DNA of 64,000 nucleotides, taken from contig NZ_JAQAGY010000029.1 in the NCBI RefSeq assembly GCF_027533645.1, forward strand, positions 27,167 through 91,166, written 5' to 3'. The position numbers and the translations under genes were made by a program. Numbering within the stretch: the stretch's first letter is position 1; the number at the start of each line of letters is the position of its first letter. Positions 44,501 through 52,795 of the stretch are shown here, piece after piece. Origin of the DNA: Paenibacillus caseinilyticus. Its GTDB lineage: Bacteria > Bacillota > Bacilli > Paenibacillales > NBRC-103111. The notes beneath the pieces were generated by a model. The model searched no databases. It was not told the origin of the DNA and saw only the letters and a list, made by a program, of their open reading frames with translations.

Positions 44501-45529
44501 ATGAACAGGGAGCGTGCAGCCGAACGGGTTTGGGGATTTATGCAGGAGGACCATACGGGACACTGGGGCATGGATCTCCATCAATGGGACTGGGTTCCGG
44601 GCGTGGGCGTCATTGCCCAGCTGGAATACGGACAGTCTTCCGGACGGAAGGAGGTCTTGGACGGGCTGGAGGATTGGGTCCGCCGCAACGGGGCGAAGGC
44701 GGCCAGGGCCCGTGTGATTAATGCGATGGCGCCGTTCGCCATATACCCGGAGCTGTACCGGCTTACGGGAGACCCGTCGCTGAAAGAAGCGGCTGTGCGG
44801 ACGGCGGACTGGATGGTGGGAGAGGCCCCGCGTACCCGGGAAGGCGCCTTTGAGCATACCGTCACGGAGAATGTGAGCTTCCCGGAGCAGGTATGGGCCG
44901 ATACGGTATTCATGGCGGTGCTGTTCCTTGCCCGGACGGCGCGTCTGACGGGATCGGAAGCCTATGCCCGGGAGGCGGCGGCCCAGGTCGATCTGCATCT
45001 GAAGCTGCTGCAGGACGAAGCTACCGGTCTGCTCTTCCACGGATGGAACTCCGGGGAAGGCAGCCACATGTCGGCCGCGCGGTGGACGCGGGCCAACGCC
45101 TGGATCGCCGCCGCTGTGCCGATGATCCGTCTGGAGCTCGAAGGCTTGGCGGAATGGGCGGAAGAGAGCACCCGACGCTACCGCCGCCTTATGGAAGCAT
45201 TGGCGGGCTGCCAGGGAGCCGGCGGGCTTTGGTCCACGGTCCTGGACCGGCCGGACTTTTATGAGGAAACCTCGGGCAGCGCCGGCATCGCGTACGGCAT
45301 GCTGCAGGGCATCCGTGCCGGTCTGCTGGAGCCGGAGCTGCGGTCCTCGGCGGACCGGGCCTTGGCGGCCGTGCTCTCCCGCATTGCGGAGACGGGCGAG
45401 GTGCGGGGCGTGTCGGGAGGTACGCCGGTGATGGAATCCGTCGAAGCCTATGGCCGCATCCCCTGCTTCCCGACCTTGTACGGACAGGGGCTCGCCCTGA
45501 TGCTCCTCTCGGCGGCAGGGGAGAGTTGA
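44501..45529 (+). CDS. GH105 (GH88-like) unsaturated uronyl hydrolase
   Basis: This 342-residue intracellular enzyme removes the unsaturated uronic acid that lyases leave on rhamnogalacturonan fragments. ATG 44501 is preferred because GGAGGGGG lies 11 bp upstream; ATG 44492 would leave 2 bp. The (alpha/alpha)6 barrel motifs WVPGVGVIAQLEYGQ, EQVWADTVFMAVLFLA with the catalytic Asp, LFHGWNSGEGSHMSAARWTR and RANAWIAAAVPM are typical of YteR/YesR. There is no signal peptide. It is divergent from the AraC gene. No pectate lyase or importer is adjacent. Confidence 0.9.
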   Translation: MNRERAAERVWGFMQEDHTGHWGMDLHQWDWVPGVGVIAQLEYGQSSGRKEVLDGLEDWVRRNGAKAARARVINAMAPFAIYPELYRLTGDPSLKEAAVRTADWMVGEAPRTREGAFEHTVTENVSFPEQVWADTVFMAVLFLARTARLTGSEAYAREAAAQVDLHLKLLQDEATGLLFHGWNSGEGSHMSAARWTRANAWIAAAVPMIRLELEGLAEWAEESTRRYRRLMEALAGCQGAGGLWSTVLDRPDFYEETSGSAGIAYGMLQGIRAGLLEPELRSSADRALAAVLSRIAETGEVRGVSGGTPVMESVEAYGRIPCFPTLYGQGLALMLLSAAGES

Positions 45530-45693
45530 AGCAGAAGCGCTGGGCACTCATCTGATAGAATACACGTCCGCCTGACTGCGGTTGCTCTGGCATGACGCAG
45601 CGGGTACAGCCTCTACCCGAATTTCGTTTCCCGGGCTCTCAAGTTATAGTATGCTGGGAAGTATCGATAATAGAGAGAGCGAGGGGGGTTCCC

Positions 45694-45950
45694 ATGTCCC
45701 ATCTGGAATTTGAATGGAAACCCTCCTGCTGTACGGCCCGGCGCGATGACAGCGGCGGGATCCCCGCGGGCGGGGCGCAGGAGCAAGAGCAAGCTTCTAT
45801 TCAGGGTTCTACTCCTGCTTCCATCCCCGTGGGGGGACGAACTGAAGCCGGAAGGCAGGCACTGGTGCAACATTTGGCAGGGCAAGTTCCCGGACAAGAA
45901 CAACCTCAGCGTCTCCCGGAGAGTTTCTGCAAGAAGAGGGCTTGAGTCCA
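45694..45950 (+). pseudogene. Remnant of a formylglycine-generating enzyme (SUMF1/EgtB-like) gene
   Basis: A good site (GAGGGGGG) and ATG 45694 start a frame with KPSCCTARRDD, the Cys-Cys N-terminal signature of some bacterial FGE proteins. Another frame then contains PWGDELKPEG and CNIWQGKFPDKN, the conserved strands of the FGE-sulfatase domain. The sulfatase-activating core between them and the catalytic C-terminus are absent, so this is an internally deleted, frameshifted remnant. The 83-codon frame that spans it is probably not a real protein. Confidence 0.65.
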
Positions 45951-46045
45951 AGCGAACCCTGCACTGGATCATATACTGTAAGCAAGAGCAGTGGGCATAG
46001 AGCGCAGCCCGAGAAAGCTCAAACTTACCGAAGGAGTGATCCGAT

Positions 46046-46159
46046 ATGGGTTATGCAGGCGGATGCGGCGGCGTAGGTACTGGCTTTACGTCAACAGGTG
46101 TCATTCTTGTTCTTTACATTCTGCTGGTCATTGTTGCGACGGCAGGATTCTTCATCTAA
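46046..46159 (+). CDS. YjcZ-family sporulation microprotein
   Basis: The 37-residue product starts at ATG 46046 with AAGGAG upstream. It has a Gly-rich head (MGYAGGCGGVGTGFTSTG) and a single hydrophobic helix (VILVLYILLVIVATAGFFI) to the end, the pattern of YjcZ-type small membrane proteins made during sporulation. A terminator follows. A second, related gene lies at 57537-57629. Confidence 0.85.
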   Translation: MGYAGGCGGVGTGFTSTGVILVLYILLVIVATAGFFI

Positions 46160-46182
46160 GCTGCGGGGGAGCAGCATCAAGC

Positions 46183-46222
46183 AAAAACCGGTCATCGCCT
46201 GGAGGCGGTCGGCCGGTTTTTT
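46183..46222 (+). terminator. Terminator after the YjcZ gene
   Basis: AAAACCGG pairs with CCGGTTTT around an inner stem-loop and is followed by TT (six T in total). Confidence 0.8.
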
Positions 46223-46372
46223 CCATTGCAGGAGGGGCGCTCGCCGGCGTCCGCACTCTTCATCCGTCTTTTGCGAAGCCTTATCTTCCCGCGGAGCCGT
46301 TGTAGTAGGGTATGCCTCGGTACAACAATGGGCAAGAAGGTAAGGATGGAACAGGGAAGGAGGTGGGGCATC

Positions 46373-46558
46373 ATGGCCGAAGTAAAGGTGCTGGATAACG
46401 GTCCGCTGCTGGTTAGCGGAGCGGAACTGCTTGACGGGGAAGGGAATAAGCTCGAGAGCAAGGATCCGATGTATCTCTGTCGCTGCGGCTTGTCCGCGAA
46501 CAAACCGTTCTGCAACGGGGCGCACAAGGGCAAGTTCGAGAGCGAGGTAAGGTCGTAA
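46373..46558 (+). CDS. CDGSH iron-sulfur domain protein
   Basis: The product has 61 residues; ATG 46373 follows GGAGG, and the longer upstream frame has no site. The CDGSH pattern is present as CRCGLSANKPFCNGAH: three Cys and one His to hold a [2Fe-2S] cluster, with Asn in place of the consensus Asp after the third Cys. The first half is a short beta segment. Such small proteins transfer electrons or clusters. It is monocistronic with a very strong terminator behind. Confidence 0.88.
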   Translation: MAEVKVLDNGPLLVSGAELLDGEGNKLESKDPMYLCRCGLSANKPFCNGAHKGKFESEVRS

Positions 46559-46580
46559 CGCGGGCAGGTATTCAACAGAC

Positions 46581-46630
46581 CGCACCAAAAAGACGGTTCC
46601 GCTTGACGGCGGATCCGTCTTTTTGGTGCG
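46581..46630. terminator. Very strong bidirectional terminator after the CDGSH gene
   Basis: A perfect 16-bp stem CGCACCAAAAAGACGG/CCGTCTTTTTGGTGCG carries T5 in the arms and an inner stem. It lies between the convergent CDGSH and DUF2278 genes. Confidence 0.85.
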
Positions 46631-46792
46631 CTCATCCGTATAAAGGCATCCGTCGCAGCCGTTCACTTACGAAGCAGCCGCAGCCCGTTCCAAGGGAAAA
46701 ACCGGATGCTTACCCAGCAAGCGCTTCTCCCCCGGGTCCGCCTGTCCTGTCCCCGCTGTGCTGCCGGACGGCAGTTACAATCACAATCAGAA

Positions 46793-47833
46793 TCAGAACA
46801 GCAGCGTCCAGCCCTCGCGAACCTGCCCTTCGGTATAAGAGACCCCATGCGCTTTCAGCCCCTTGGGATCGAGCAGCGTCAGGATATCGCCCTTGTTGCG
46901 CAGGAATTCCTGGCCTCCCGCGGCCCGGCCCAGGCGGACCGTCAGGAACTCGCCCGGGGCGATCGTGCCTTCGAGCGCATGCTTCTGCTTGCTGCGGTTC
47001 GCCAGCGACCAGCCGGCGAGCGCGACGGGCTCCGTCGATGCGTTGAGCAGCGTGACGCTCTCCTGTCCGCTGCCGGCTGCATCGGCAGGACGGACGACCG
47101 CGCCTGCGATATACAGCGGGCCGTGCGGTTCCGACGGCTTGCCGCCCGGACGGTCCGGCTTGCCGGGCAGCGGGGAGGAGCCGCCGCCGATCCGGTGGCC
47201 GGTGGTGTCGTCCGTATGCCAGGCCTGCGACTGGAAGGCAAGGAAGAGTCCGATCCACCGGTTCTCGGAAGGGAAATGGATCAGCAGGGCACCATCCTGA
47301 TACACGCCGTCATCCTGTTTATATTTGGCGTCATTGCCCTGGTTCATATGAATATTATGGACGCCGCGGCCGGGCCGGAAGCCGAAGATTTTGTCGGGCT
47401 TGCCGGGTTCGGGCCCCCATTCCTCACCGAAGACATAGAGGACGGCATCCTCCACAGCCAGCGCGCGGCGGATATAGAAGTCGCATTTTTCGTTCAGATC
47501 GTTATCCTGCCCGGGTACGTCGAAGGGAAGAGGGACCATATCCTTCGGATCGAAGAGGTTGCTGCGGATAAAATCCAGTGCCGCACCTCCGGGACGCCCT
47601 TCGAGCTTCGTGAAGCCGAAGGGAAGCTCCGAGAGCGTGCCGGTGACCGCATGCTCGAAGTGTTCGTTCGCATAATAGAGAAGCTCCGAGGGGCTGAGCT
47701 CCGAACGGACGTTGATGGCGAGCCGGAAATCTTCGCCATCTGCTACGGCGTGCACCTGATAATGGGCATTCTCCGGGACTCCCTTGCGGCTGTCCACCGC
47801 CCTGCATTTCAATACTCCGTACTGGATCGGCAT
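46793..47833 (-). CDS. DUF2278 protein with C-terminal lamin-tail-like domain
   Basis: The product has 346 residues; ATG 47833 (MPIQYGVLKCRAVDSR) follows AAAGGAG and matches the family start. DUF2278 spans about 1-215, with YQVHAVADGEDFRLAINVRS, GVHNIHMNQGNDAKY and GALLIHFPSENRW. A lamin-tail-domain-like beta sandwich follows (about 245-346; ESVTLLNASTEPVALAGWSL, NRSKQKHALEG). There is no signal peptide. Function unknown; lamin-tail domains in bacteria often accompany nucleases or secreted enzymes. Confidence 0.85.
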   Translation of the reverse strand: MPIQYGVLKCRAVDSRKGVPENAHYQVHAVADGEDFRLAINVRSELSPSELLYYANEHFEHAVTGTLSELPFGFTKLEGRPGGAALDFIRSNLFDPKDMVPLPFDVPGQDNDLNEKCDFYIRRALAVEDAVLYVFGEEWGPEPGKPDKIFGFRPGRGVHNIHMNQGNDAKYKQDDGVYQDGALLIHFPSENRWIGLFLAFQSQAWHTDDTTGHRIGGGSSPLPGKPDRPGGKPSEPHGPLYIAGAVVRPADAAGSGQESVTLLNASTEPVALAGWSLANRSKQKHALEGTIAPGEFLTVRLGRAAGGQEFLRNKGDILTLLDPKGLKAHGVSYTEGQVREGWTLLF

Positions 47834-48008
47834 AGGTTCTCTGCTCCTTTTCGGGTACGTGGTTTGACAAGGTTCTACAACGTTTGCCGCCTCCCCATTG
47901 TACAGGAGCGGACGACCGAAGGGTGTCGAAAGCTGCATGCCCCCTGGACCCCACTTGCCGACAAGAGTGGCGACTTTATTCCTAGGCGGGGGTAGGATGG
48001 AATAGGGA

Positions 48009-48069
48009 TTGACATTGCGATTGATAACCATTATCATTAGAAATGAGATGATATTGAGAATCATTATCA
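48009..48069 (+). promoter_or_regulatory. Iron-regulated promoter with two Fur boxes
   Basis: TTGACA (48009-48014), a 17-bp spacer and TATCAT (48032-48037) make a strong promoter. Two 7-1-7 Fur boxes are present, TGATAACCATTATCA at 48022-48036 over the -10 region and TGAGAATCATTATCA at 48055-48069, each one base off the TGATAAT-N-ATTATCA consensus. Repression by Fe-Fur is expected. Confidence 0.88.
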
Positions 48070-48139
48070 CGATTGGGTGAATGACAACCAGATCCGCACC
48101 GTGTGGTTTCTATAGATGAGGGAAGTGGGTAGAGGCGTC

Positions 48140-48934
48140 ATGTCAGCGGAAATGTTCGAGGATTTGGAGAAGCATTGTTTTTTCAAAAGGGAGCCGCAGC
48201 CCGGCGAGCTGTTCCGCTTCACCTGGGAAGAATTGACCCGTCCAGAGAAGGCCGCCGAGCTGCTTTCGCTGTACGGACCGGGGATTAAAGCGCAGGAGCC
48301 GGATGTGGCCGCCGCTTATTTTGGCTCCTGGCTCGGTGGCCTCTGCACGGCGCTGCAGCACTCGGTTTCTTTTCATAACGCGTCCTTCCGTCTTGAGCCG
48401 GACAATGTGACGATTCAAGGGTACCGGAACGGAAGCCATACCGCTTTTGGGTTCCTGTTGGAGGACCGCGAGACGGTCACTGTTCCGGCCGCGAGCCGCG
48501 AAGCGTGGCGCGACAGCCTGCTGCAGAGCTTCTACGGCCTGCATCTGCGGCCTCTGGTCGAGTCAGTCGCGTCGGCAGCCGGGGTAGATCCCGGGATGGT
48601 CTGGAGCGCGCCGGTAACCCGGATTCATTATGCGTATGACCACTGGCTGGAGAGCGCGAGGGATTCGGAGCACCGGCAGACCGTGGAAGAAGACTTCCGG
48701 TATCTGCTGCAGCTTGGCGGTGAGCATTTTGGCCGTAAGCGCAATCCGCTCGACGTGAAGTTCCGCTATGTCGAGAACCCGAAGGACCCGGGCGAGAAGT
48801 GGCGCCTGAAGGCATCCTGTTGTCTGGCGTACCGGACGGGGTCGGGGCACGGCTATTGTTATACCTGTCCGCGGCTTACGGCTGCGGAGCGGGAAGAGAA
48901 GAAGCGGGCCATGCTGGCGGCCGCAGGATCATAG
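48140..48934 (+). CDS. FhuF-like siderophore-iron reductase
   Basis: The product has 264 residues; ATG 48140 (MSAEMFEDLEKHC) was taken and ATG 48116 is an alternative. The C-terminus carries the FhuF [2Fe-2S] motif, Cys-Cys-x10-Cys-x2-Cys, as CCLAYRTGSGHGYCYTC. The N-terminal part is the IucA/FhuF-type helical domain. FhuF reduces ferric siderophores in the cytoplasm to release iron. The two Fur boxes directly upstream fit this role. No siderophore importer is adjacent. Confidence 0.9.
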   Translation: MSAEMFEDLEKHCFFKREPQPGELFRFTWEELTRPEKAAELLSLYGPGIKAQEPDVAAAYFGSWLGGLCTALQHSVSFHNASFRLEPDNVTIQGYRNGSHTAFGFLLEDRETVTVPAASREAWRDSLLQSFYGLHLRPLVESVASAAGVDPGMVWSAPVTRIHYAYDHWLESARDSEHRQTVEEDFRYLLQLGGEHFGRKRNPLDVKFRYVENPKDPGEKWRLKASCCLAYRTGSGHGYCYTCPRLTAAEREEKKRAMLAAAGS

Positions 48935-48985
48935 AACCCGGAAGAACCGGGAACCCATACACTACAAGGTGAAGGAGTGCGAAAC

Positions 48986-49303
48986 ATGCCGTCGATACTG
49001 GTCGTAGGCGCCGATCATCTGGGCAACATGCCGGATCATCTGGCCGATATCGGATTTGATGAAGTGGTACATATGTCGGGACGCAAATGTCAAATGGTGC
49101 GTAAGGGGATCCCCGAGAAGGTCGCTGCCGTGCTGGTATTGACGGATTATGTCAACCATAACCTGACCAAAGTGATCAAGCAGCAGGCCAAGGAGCAGGA
49201 AGTGCCGATCTACTATGCGAAGCGCTCCTGGTGCTCCGTGAAGAAGGCGCTTTGCGACTGTGCGGATACCTGCGAGTGGCTCAATAACAAGAGTGCCCAC
49301 TAG
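48986..49303 (+). CDS. DUF2325 protein
   Basis: A 105-residue protein with AAGGAG before ATG 48986. It is a small alpha/beta domain with ILVVGADHLGNM at the start, a DEVVHMSGRKCQ segment, TDYVNHNL and Cys residues near the end (WCSVKKALCDCADTCEW). This matches DUF2325, often found near iron or dgt-like genes, function unknown. It follows the FhuF-like gene by 51 bp and may share the Fur promoter. A terminator follows. Confidence 0.88.
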   Translation: MPSILVVGADHLGNMPDHLADIGFDEVVHMSGRKCQMVRKGIPEKVAAVLVLTDYVNHNLTKVIKQQAKEQEVPIYYAKRSWCSVKKALCDCADTCEWLNNKSAH

Positions 49304-49340
49304 GGCTCGGACTGCCGGCAAAGCTAAGTACATAAGGGAA

Positions 49341-49379
49341 GACCCTGAACACACCATGAGGTGGGCCAGGGTCTTTTTT
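49341..49379 (+). terminator. Terminator after the DUF2325 gene
   Basis: GACCCTG pairs with CAGGGTC around an inner stem, followed by TTTTTT. Confidence 0.82.
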
Positions 49380-49445
49380 GACATTGCAGATAGTGCAGCT
49401 CCCAGGACTCGTTCTTGAAAGCCCCCGGAGACAGCGTACGATACT

Positions 49446-49841
49446 TCAACGTGCCCGTACATCCGAACGGGACCGGCGCATGAAATCATAGAAGCGGGTT
49501 CCCTGATAGGTTAACTGTCCCTGGTCCCCCTCGACCAACATGCCGAATTCGGAGCCGGATACCGGCATTTCCACCCGGTCCCCGCTCTCGGAGAGCTCGA
49601 AGGTGACATAGTACCAAGTGCTGGCACGGGTATCTCCACTGCCTCCCGATACCTGCGCCCGTTTGATCACCACGGAAGCCTGGCGGGTGAGGCGTTCGGC
49701 GGCGTTATTGGCGCTCCAGGCCGATACGCTCCGGGTCAGGGCTCTCAGCAAGCTGAAGAGGATCATGCCGGCTATCGCGAGGAAGATGAACGTGAACCAG
49801 GGCGGGGCCGTCTCGAACAAACCGAATGGTGACGGGGACAT
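49446..49841 (-). CDS. DUF2500 membrane-anchored protein
   Basis: The product has 131 residues. The ribosome binding site decides the start: AAGGAGG is 1 base from ATG 49847 but 7 bases from ATG 49841 (MSPSPFGLFET), so the latter is taken. One helix near the N-terminus (FTFIFLAIAGMILFSLL) is followed by a beta domain with RQASVVIKRAQVSGG, TWYYVTFELSESGDRVEMPV and GDQGQLTYQGTRFYDF, the DUF2500 pattern. Function unknown. It lies behind the gcv operon on the same strand after only 28 bp. Confidence 0.85.
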   Translation of the reverse strand: MSPSPFGLFETAPPWFTFIFLAIAGMILFSLLRALTRSVSAWSANNAAERLTRQASVVIKRAQVSGGSGDTRASTWYYVTFELSESGDRVEMPVSGSEFGMLVEGDQGQLTYQGTRFYDFMRRSRSDVRAR

Positions 49842-49869
49842 TCGCATGCCTCCTTCCGAAGGTGTGGTT

Positions 49870-51426
49870 CTAATCGCAGCTGCAGTTCAGCACGGGCTTC
49901 CTGGCCGCCAGGGTTTCGTCAAGCCTGTGGACCGGCGTGGTATAAGGAGCACCTTTCAGGAGGTCCGGATCCCGCTGCGCCTCCTCGGCGATCCGGATCA
50001 TCGTATCGATGAACGCATCCAGCGTTTCCTTGCTCTCGGTTTCGGTAGGCTCGATCATCAGGCACTCCTCGACGTTCAGCGGAAAATAGATGGTCGGCGG
50101 GTGATAGCCGAAGTCGAGCAGCCGCTTCGCCACGTCGAGCGTGCGCACGCCGTATTTCTTCAGCCCGCGTCCCGAGAGGACGAACTCGTGCTTGCAGATC
50201 CGGTCGTACGGCACTTCATAATGCGAAGAGAGGCGGCGCAGCATGTAGTTGGCATTGAGCACGGCGCACTCGGACACCCGGCGCAGGCCTTCGGGTCCGT
50301 AACTCCGGATATAGGCATAGGCGCGCAGCAGAATGCCGAAGTTGCCATAGAATGCCTTCACCCGCCCGATCGACTGGGGCCGGTCGGCGTCCAGCGTATA
50401 GGCGCCGTCCGGCCCGCGGGCGATGACCGGCTTCGGCAGGAAGGGGGCCAGGAGTTTCTTGACGCCGACCGGGCCTGCACCGGGGCCTCCGCCTCCGTGC
50501 GGGGTGCTCATCGTTTTGTGAAGATTGAGATGGACGACGTCGAACCCCATATCCCCGGGGCGGGTGATGCCCATGATCGCATTCGAGTTGGCGCCGTCAT
50601 AATAGAGCAGGCCGCCGGCTTCGTGCACGATATCGGCGATATCGGATATCTGGCTTTCGAAGAGGCCCAGGGTGTTCGGGTTCGTGAGCATGAGGGCGGC
50701 GGTGTCGGGTCCGGCTGCGGCCCGCAGCCTCTCGAGATCGACGAGACCGTCCGGACCGGAGGGGAGGGTGATCGTCTCGAATCCCGCCGTCGTGGCGCTG
50801 GCCGGATTCGTGCCGTGGGAGGAATCGGGCACGAGCACCTTCGTGCGCTTCTCGCCCCGGGATTCATGATAGGCCCGGATCATCATCAGTCCGGTCCATT
50901 CGCCATGGGCGCCGGCCGCCGGCTGCAGCGTCACTTCGTCCATGCCGGTGAGGGCAGCCAGATCCTGCTGCAGGCGGTACAGGACCTCAAGCGCTCCCTG
51001 GATCGATTCCTCGGGCTGGTACGGGTGGATCTTGGCGAAGCCATCCAATCGGGCGGCGTCTTCATTGAGCTTCGGGTTGTATTTCATCGTACACGAGCCG
51101 AGCGGATAGAAGCCGTTGTCCACGCCGAAGTTGCGCCGGGAGAGCGCCGTGTAATGGCGCACGACGTCCACCTCGTATACCTCCGGCAGCGCAGGCGGCT
51201 TCTCGCGCAGAAGCTCCTGCGGAATCAGCTCGTGGAGGCTGCGCTCCGGTACGTCGCAGGGAGGCAGCGAATAAGCGGTACGGCCCGCGCGGCTGAGCTC
51301 AAAGATCAGCGGCTGCAGCTCCGGCAGCGCATCGGGGCGCCTACGCTCCTCCGCCTGTGGGTCCCTCTCCTGTTTCGTATCCATCTCTCCCGGTGCCGGC
51401 CTTTCCGTGCCTTTGGCAGTCTCCAT
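49870..51426 (-). CDS. gcvPB: Glycine dehydrogenase (decarboxylating) subunit 2
   Basis: This 518-residue PLP-binding half of split P-protein decarboxylates glycine and passes the aminomethyl group to lipoyl-GcvH. The PLP lysine is K304 in LNLHKTMSTPHGGGGPG. SCTMKYNPKLNE and PGDMGFDVVHLN are further signatures. The start ATG overlaps the gcvPA stop (TAATG), so translation is coupled. An N-terminal extension of about 35 hydrophilic residues is longer than usual. Last gene of gcvT-gcvPA-gcvPB. Confidence 0.96.
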   Translation of the reverse strand: METAKGTERPAPGEMDTKQERDPQAEERRRPDALPELQPLIFELSRAGRTAYSLPPCDVPERSLHELIPQELLREKPPALPEVYEVDVVRHYTALSRRNFGVDNGFYPLGSCTMKYNPKLNEDAARLDGFAKIHPYQPEESIQGALEVLYRLQQDLAALTGMDEVTLQPAAGAHGEWTGLMMIRAYHESRGEKRTKVLVPDSSHGTNPASATTAGFETITLPSGPDGLVDLERLRAAAGPDTAALMLTNPNTLGLFESQISDIADIVHEAGGLLYYDGANSNAIMGITRPGDMGFDVVHLNLHKTMSTPHGGGGPGAGPVGVKKLLAPFLPKPVIARGPDGAYTLDADRPQSIGRVKAFYGNFGILLRAYAYIRSYGPEGLRRVSECAVLNANYMLRRLSSHYEVPYDRICKHEFVLSGRGLKKYGVRTLDVAKRLLDFGYHPPTIYFPLNVEECLMIEPTETESKETLDAFIDTMIRIAEEAQRDPDLLKGAPYTTPVHRLDETLAARKPVLNCSCD

Positions 51427-52784
51427 TACACATACGCCTCCAATCGCTTCGCGAAGGCTTCGATCTCTTCGCGTGTCCTTCGTTCCGTCACTGCGAGCAG
51501 CAGGTGCTCCCGGAGCTCGGGATAGGCGCCGCCGAGGTCATAGCCACCCAGGTAGCCGTCCTGGAGCAGCCGGCGCCGCAGGGCGGGAAGATCGGTGCCC
51601 GGGGGCAGCTTCAGCGTGAATTCGTTGAAGAAGGGGGAGGTGTAGGCCAAGCGGACGCCGGGCACCCGGCTCAGCACCTCCGCGGCATAGTGGGCCTTCT
51701 GCAGATTGAGCCGCGCGGCTTCCCCGATTCCCGCCCTGCCCATGAGGGACAGATACACGGAGGCGCCCAGCGCGAGGAGGGCCTGGTTCGAGCAGATATT
51801 GGAGGTCGCCTTCTCCCGCCGGATATGCTGCTCGCGCGTCTGGAGCGTGAGCACGAAGCCGCGCCGTCCTTCGCGGTCCGACGTCTGCCCGACAATACGG
51901 CCGGGCATCCGGCGCATGAGCGCCGCCGTGACGGCGAAGAAGCCGCAGGTAGGGCCGCCCAGCGAGGCGGAGAGGCCGAGGGGCTGCGCATCGCCGACCA
52001 CGATGTCGGCGCCGAGCTTTCCGGGCGCTTCGAGCAGGCCGAGCGACATCGGATTGACGCTTACCGCGAGCAGGCCGCCGTGGGCGTGGGCCAGGGGCTC
52101 AATCTCCCGCAGGTTCTCGATGCAGCCGAAGAAATTCGGCGACTGCACGAGCACGGCGGCCGTCTCGGCCGTCACCGCGGCGCGGAGGGCGTCCGGATCG
52201 GTGACACCGTCCGTGCAGGGCACCTCTACGACCTCGAGGCCGAGCCCGCGGGCCGTCGTGCGGAGAATCTCCCTGGCTTCGGGGTGTACGCCCTGCGAGA
52301 CGGCGAGCCGCTTGCGCTGGACGGCCCCGGAGGCCAGGGCGCCGGCTTCGGCGAGCGCCGTAGCCCCATCGTACATGCTCGCGTTGGCGACGGCCATGCC
52401 CGTCAGCTCGCAGATGTACGACTGGAACTCGAAGATCGCCTGGAGCTCGCCTTGGGAGATCTCGGCCTGATACGGCGTATAGGCCGTGTAGAATTCAGAG
52501 CGGGAGAGCATATGTCCGATCACGACGGGAATATGATGATCGTAGATGCCGGCGCCGAGAAAGGAGATATATCGTTCGCTGTCGGCATTGCGGCCGGCCA
52601 AGGATTTGAGGTGCCTTAGCAGCGAAGCTTCATCCAGTGCAGAGGAAACGGCAAGCGGTCCTTGGTAGCGGACACTTGGCGGAATATCGGCGAACAGCTC
52701 TTCGATTGACGAAGCCCCAACGGTATGGAGCATCTCCTTCTGGTCTTCGGTGGTCATCGGCAGATAACGGTGAGGGATCGTCAT
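51426..52784 (-). CDS. gcvPA: Glycine dehydrogenase (decarboxylating) subunit 1
   Basis: The 452-residue N-terminal half of P-protein forms the heterotetramer with GcvPB. Family motifs: HRYLPMTTEDQKEML, SFLGAGIYDHHIPVVIGHML, TPYQAEISQGELQAIFEFQS and ELTGMAVANASMYDGATA. It begins 11 bp after gcvT with AGGAGGAAG, and its stop overlaps the gcvPB start by one base. The split P-protein is the rule in Bacilli. Confidence 0.96.
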   Translation of the reverse strand: MTIPHRYLPMTTEDQKEMLHTVGASSIEELFADIPPSVRYQGPLAVSSALDEASLLRHLKSLAGRNADSERYISFLGAGIYDHHIPVVIGHMLSRSEFYTAYTPYQAEISQGELQAIFEFQSYICELTGMAVANASMYDGATALAEAGALASGAVQRKRLAVSQGVHPEAREILRTTARGLGLEVVEVPCTDGVTDPDALRAAVTAETAAVLVQSPNFFGCIENLREIEPLAHAHGGLLAVSVNPMSLGLLEAPGKLGADIVVGDAQPLGLSASLGGPTCGFFAVTAALMRRMPGRIVGQTSDREGRRGFVLTLQTREQHIRREKATSNICSNQALLALGASVYLSLMGRAGIGEAARLNLQKAHYAAEVLSRVPGVRLAYTSPFFNEFTLKLPPGTDLPALRRRLLQDGYLGGYDLGGAYPELREHLLLAVTERRTREEIEAFAKRLEAYV

Positions 52785-52795
52785 CCTTCTTCCTC

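Noticed and set aside
45694..45945. 83-codon reading frame as a real gene
   Set aside because: Only its head resembles a protein family; the rest crosses FGE-domain sequence in another frame, so it is a remnant.
49618..51525. Long plus-strand reading frame (635 codons) over gcvPB
   Set aside because: Antisense shadow; gcvPB on the minus strand has all active-site motifs.
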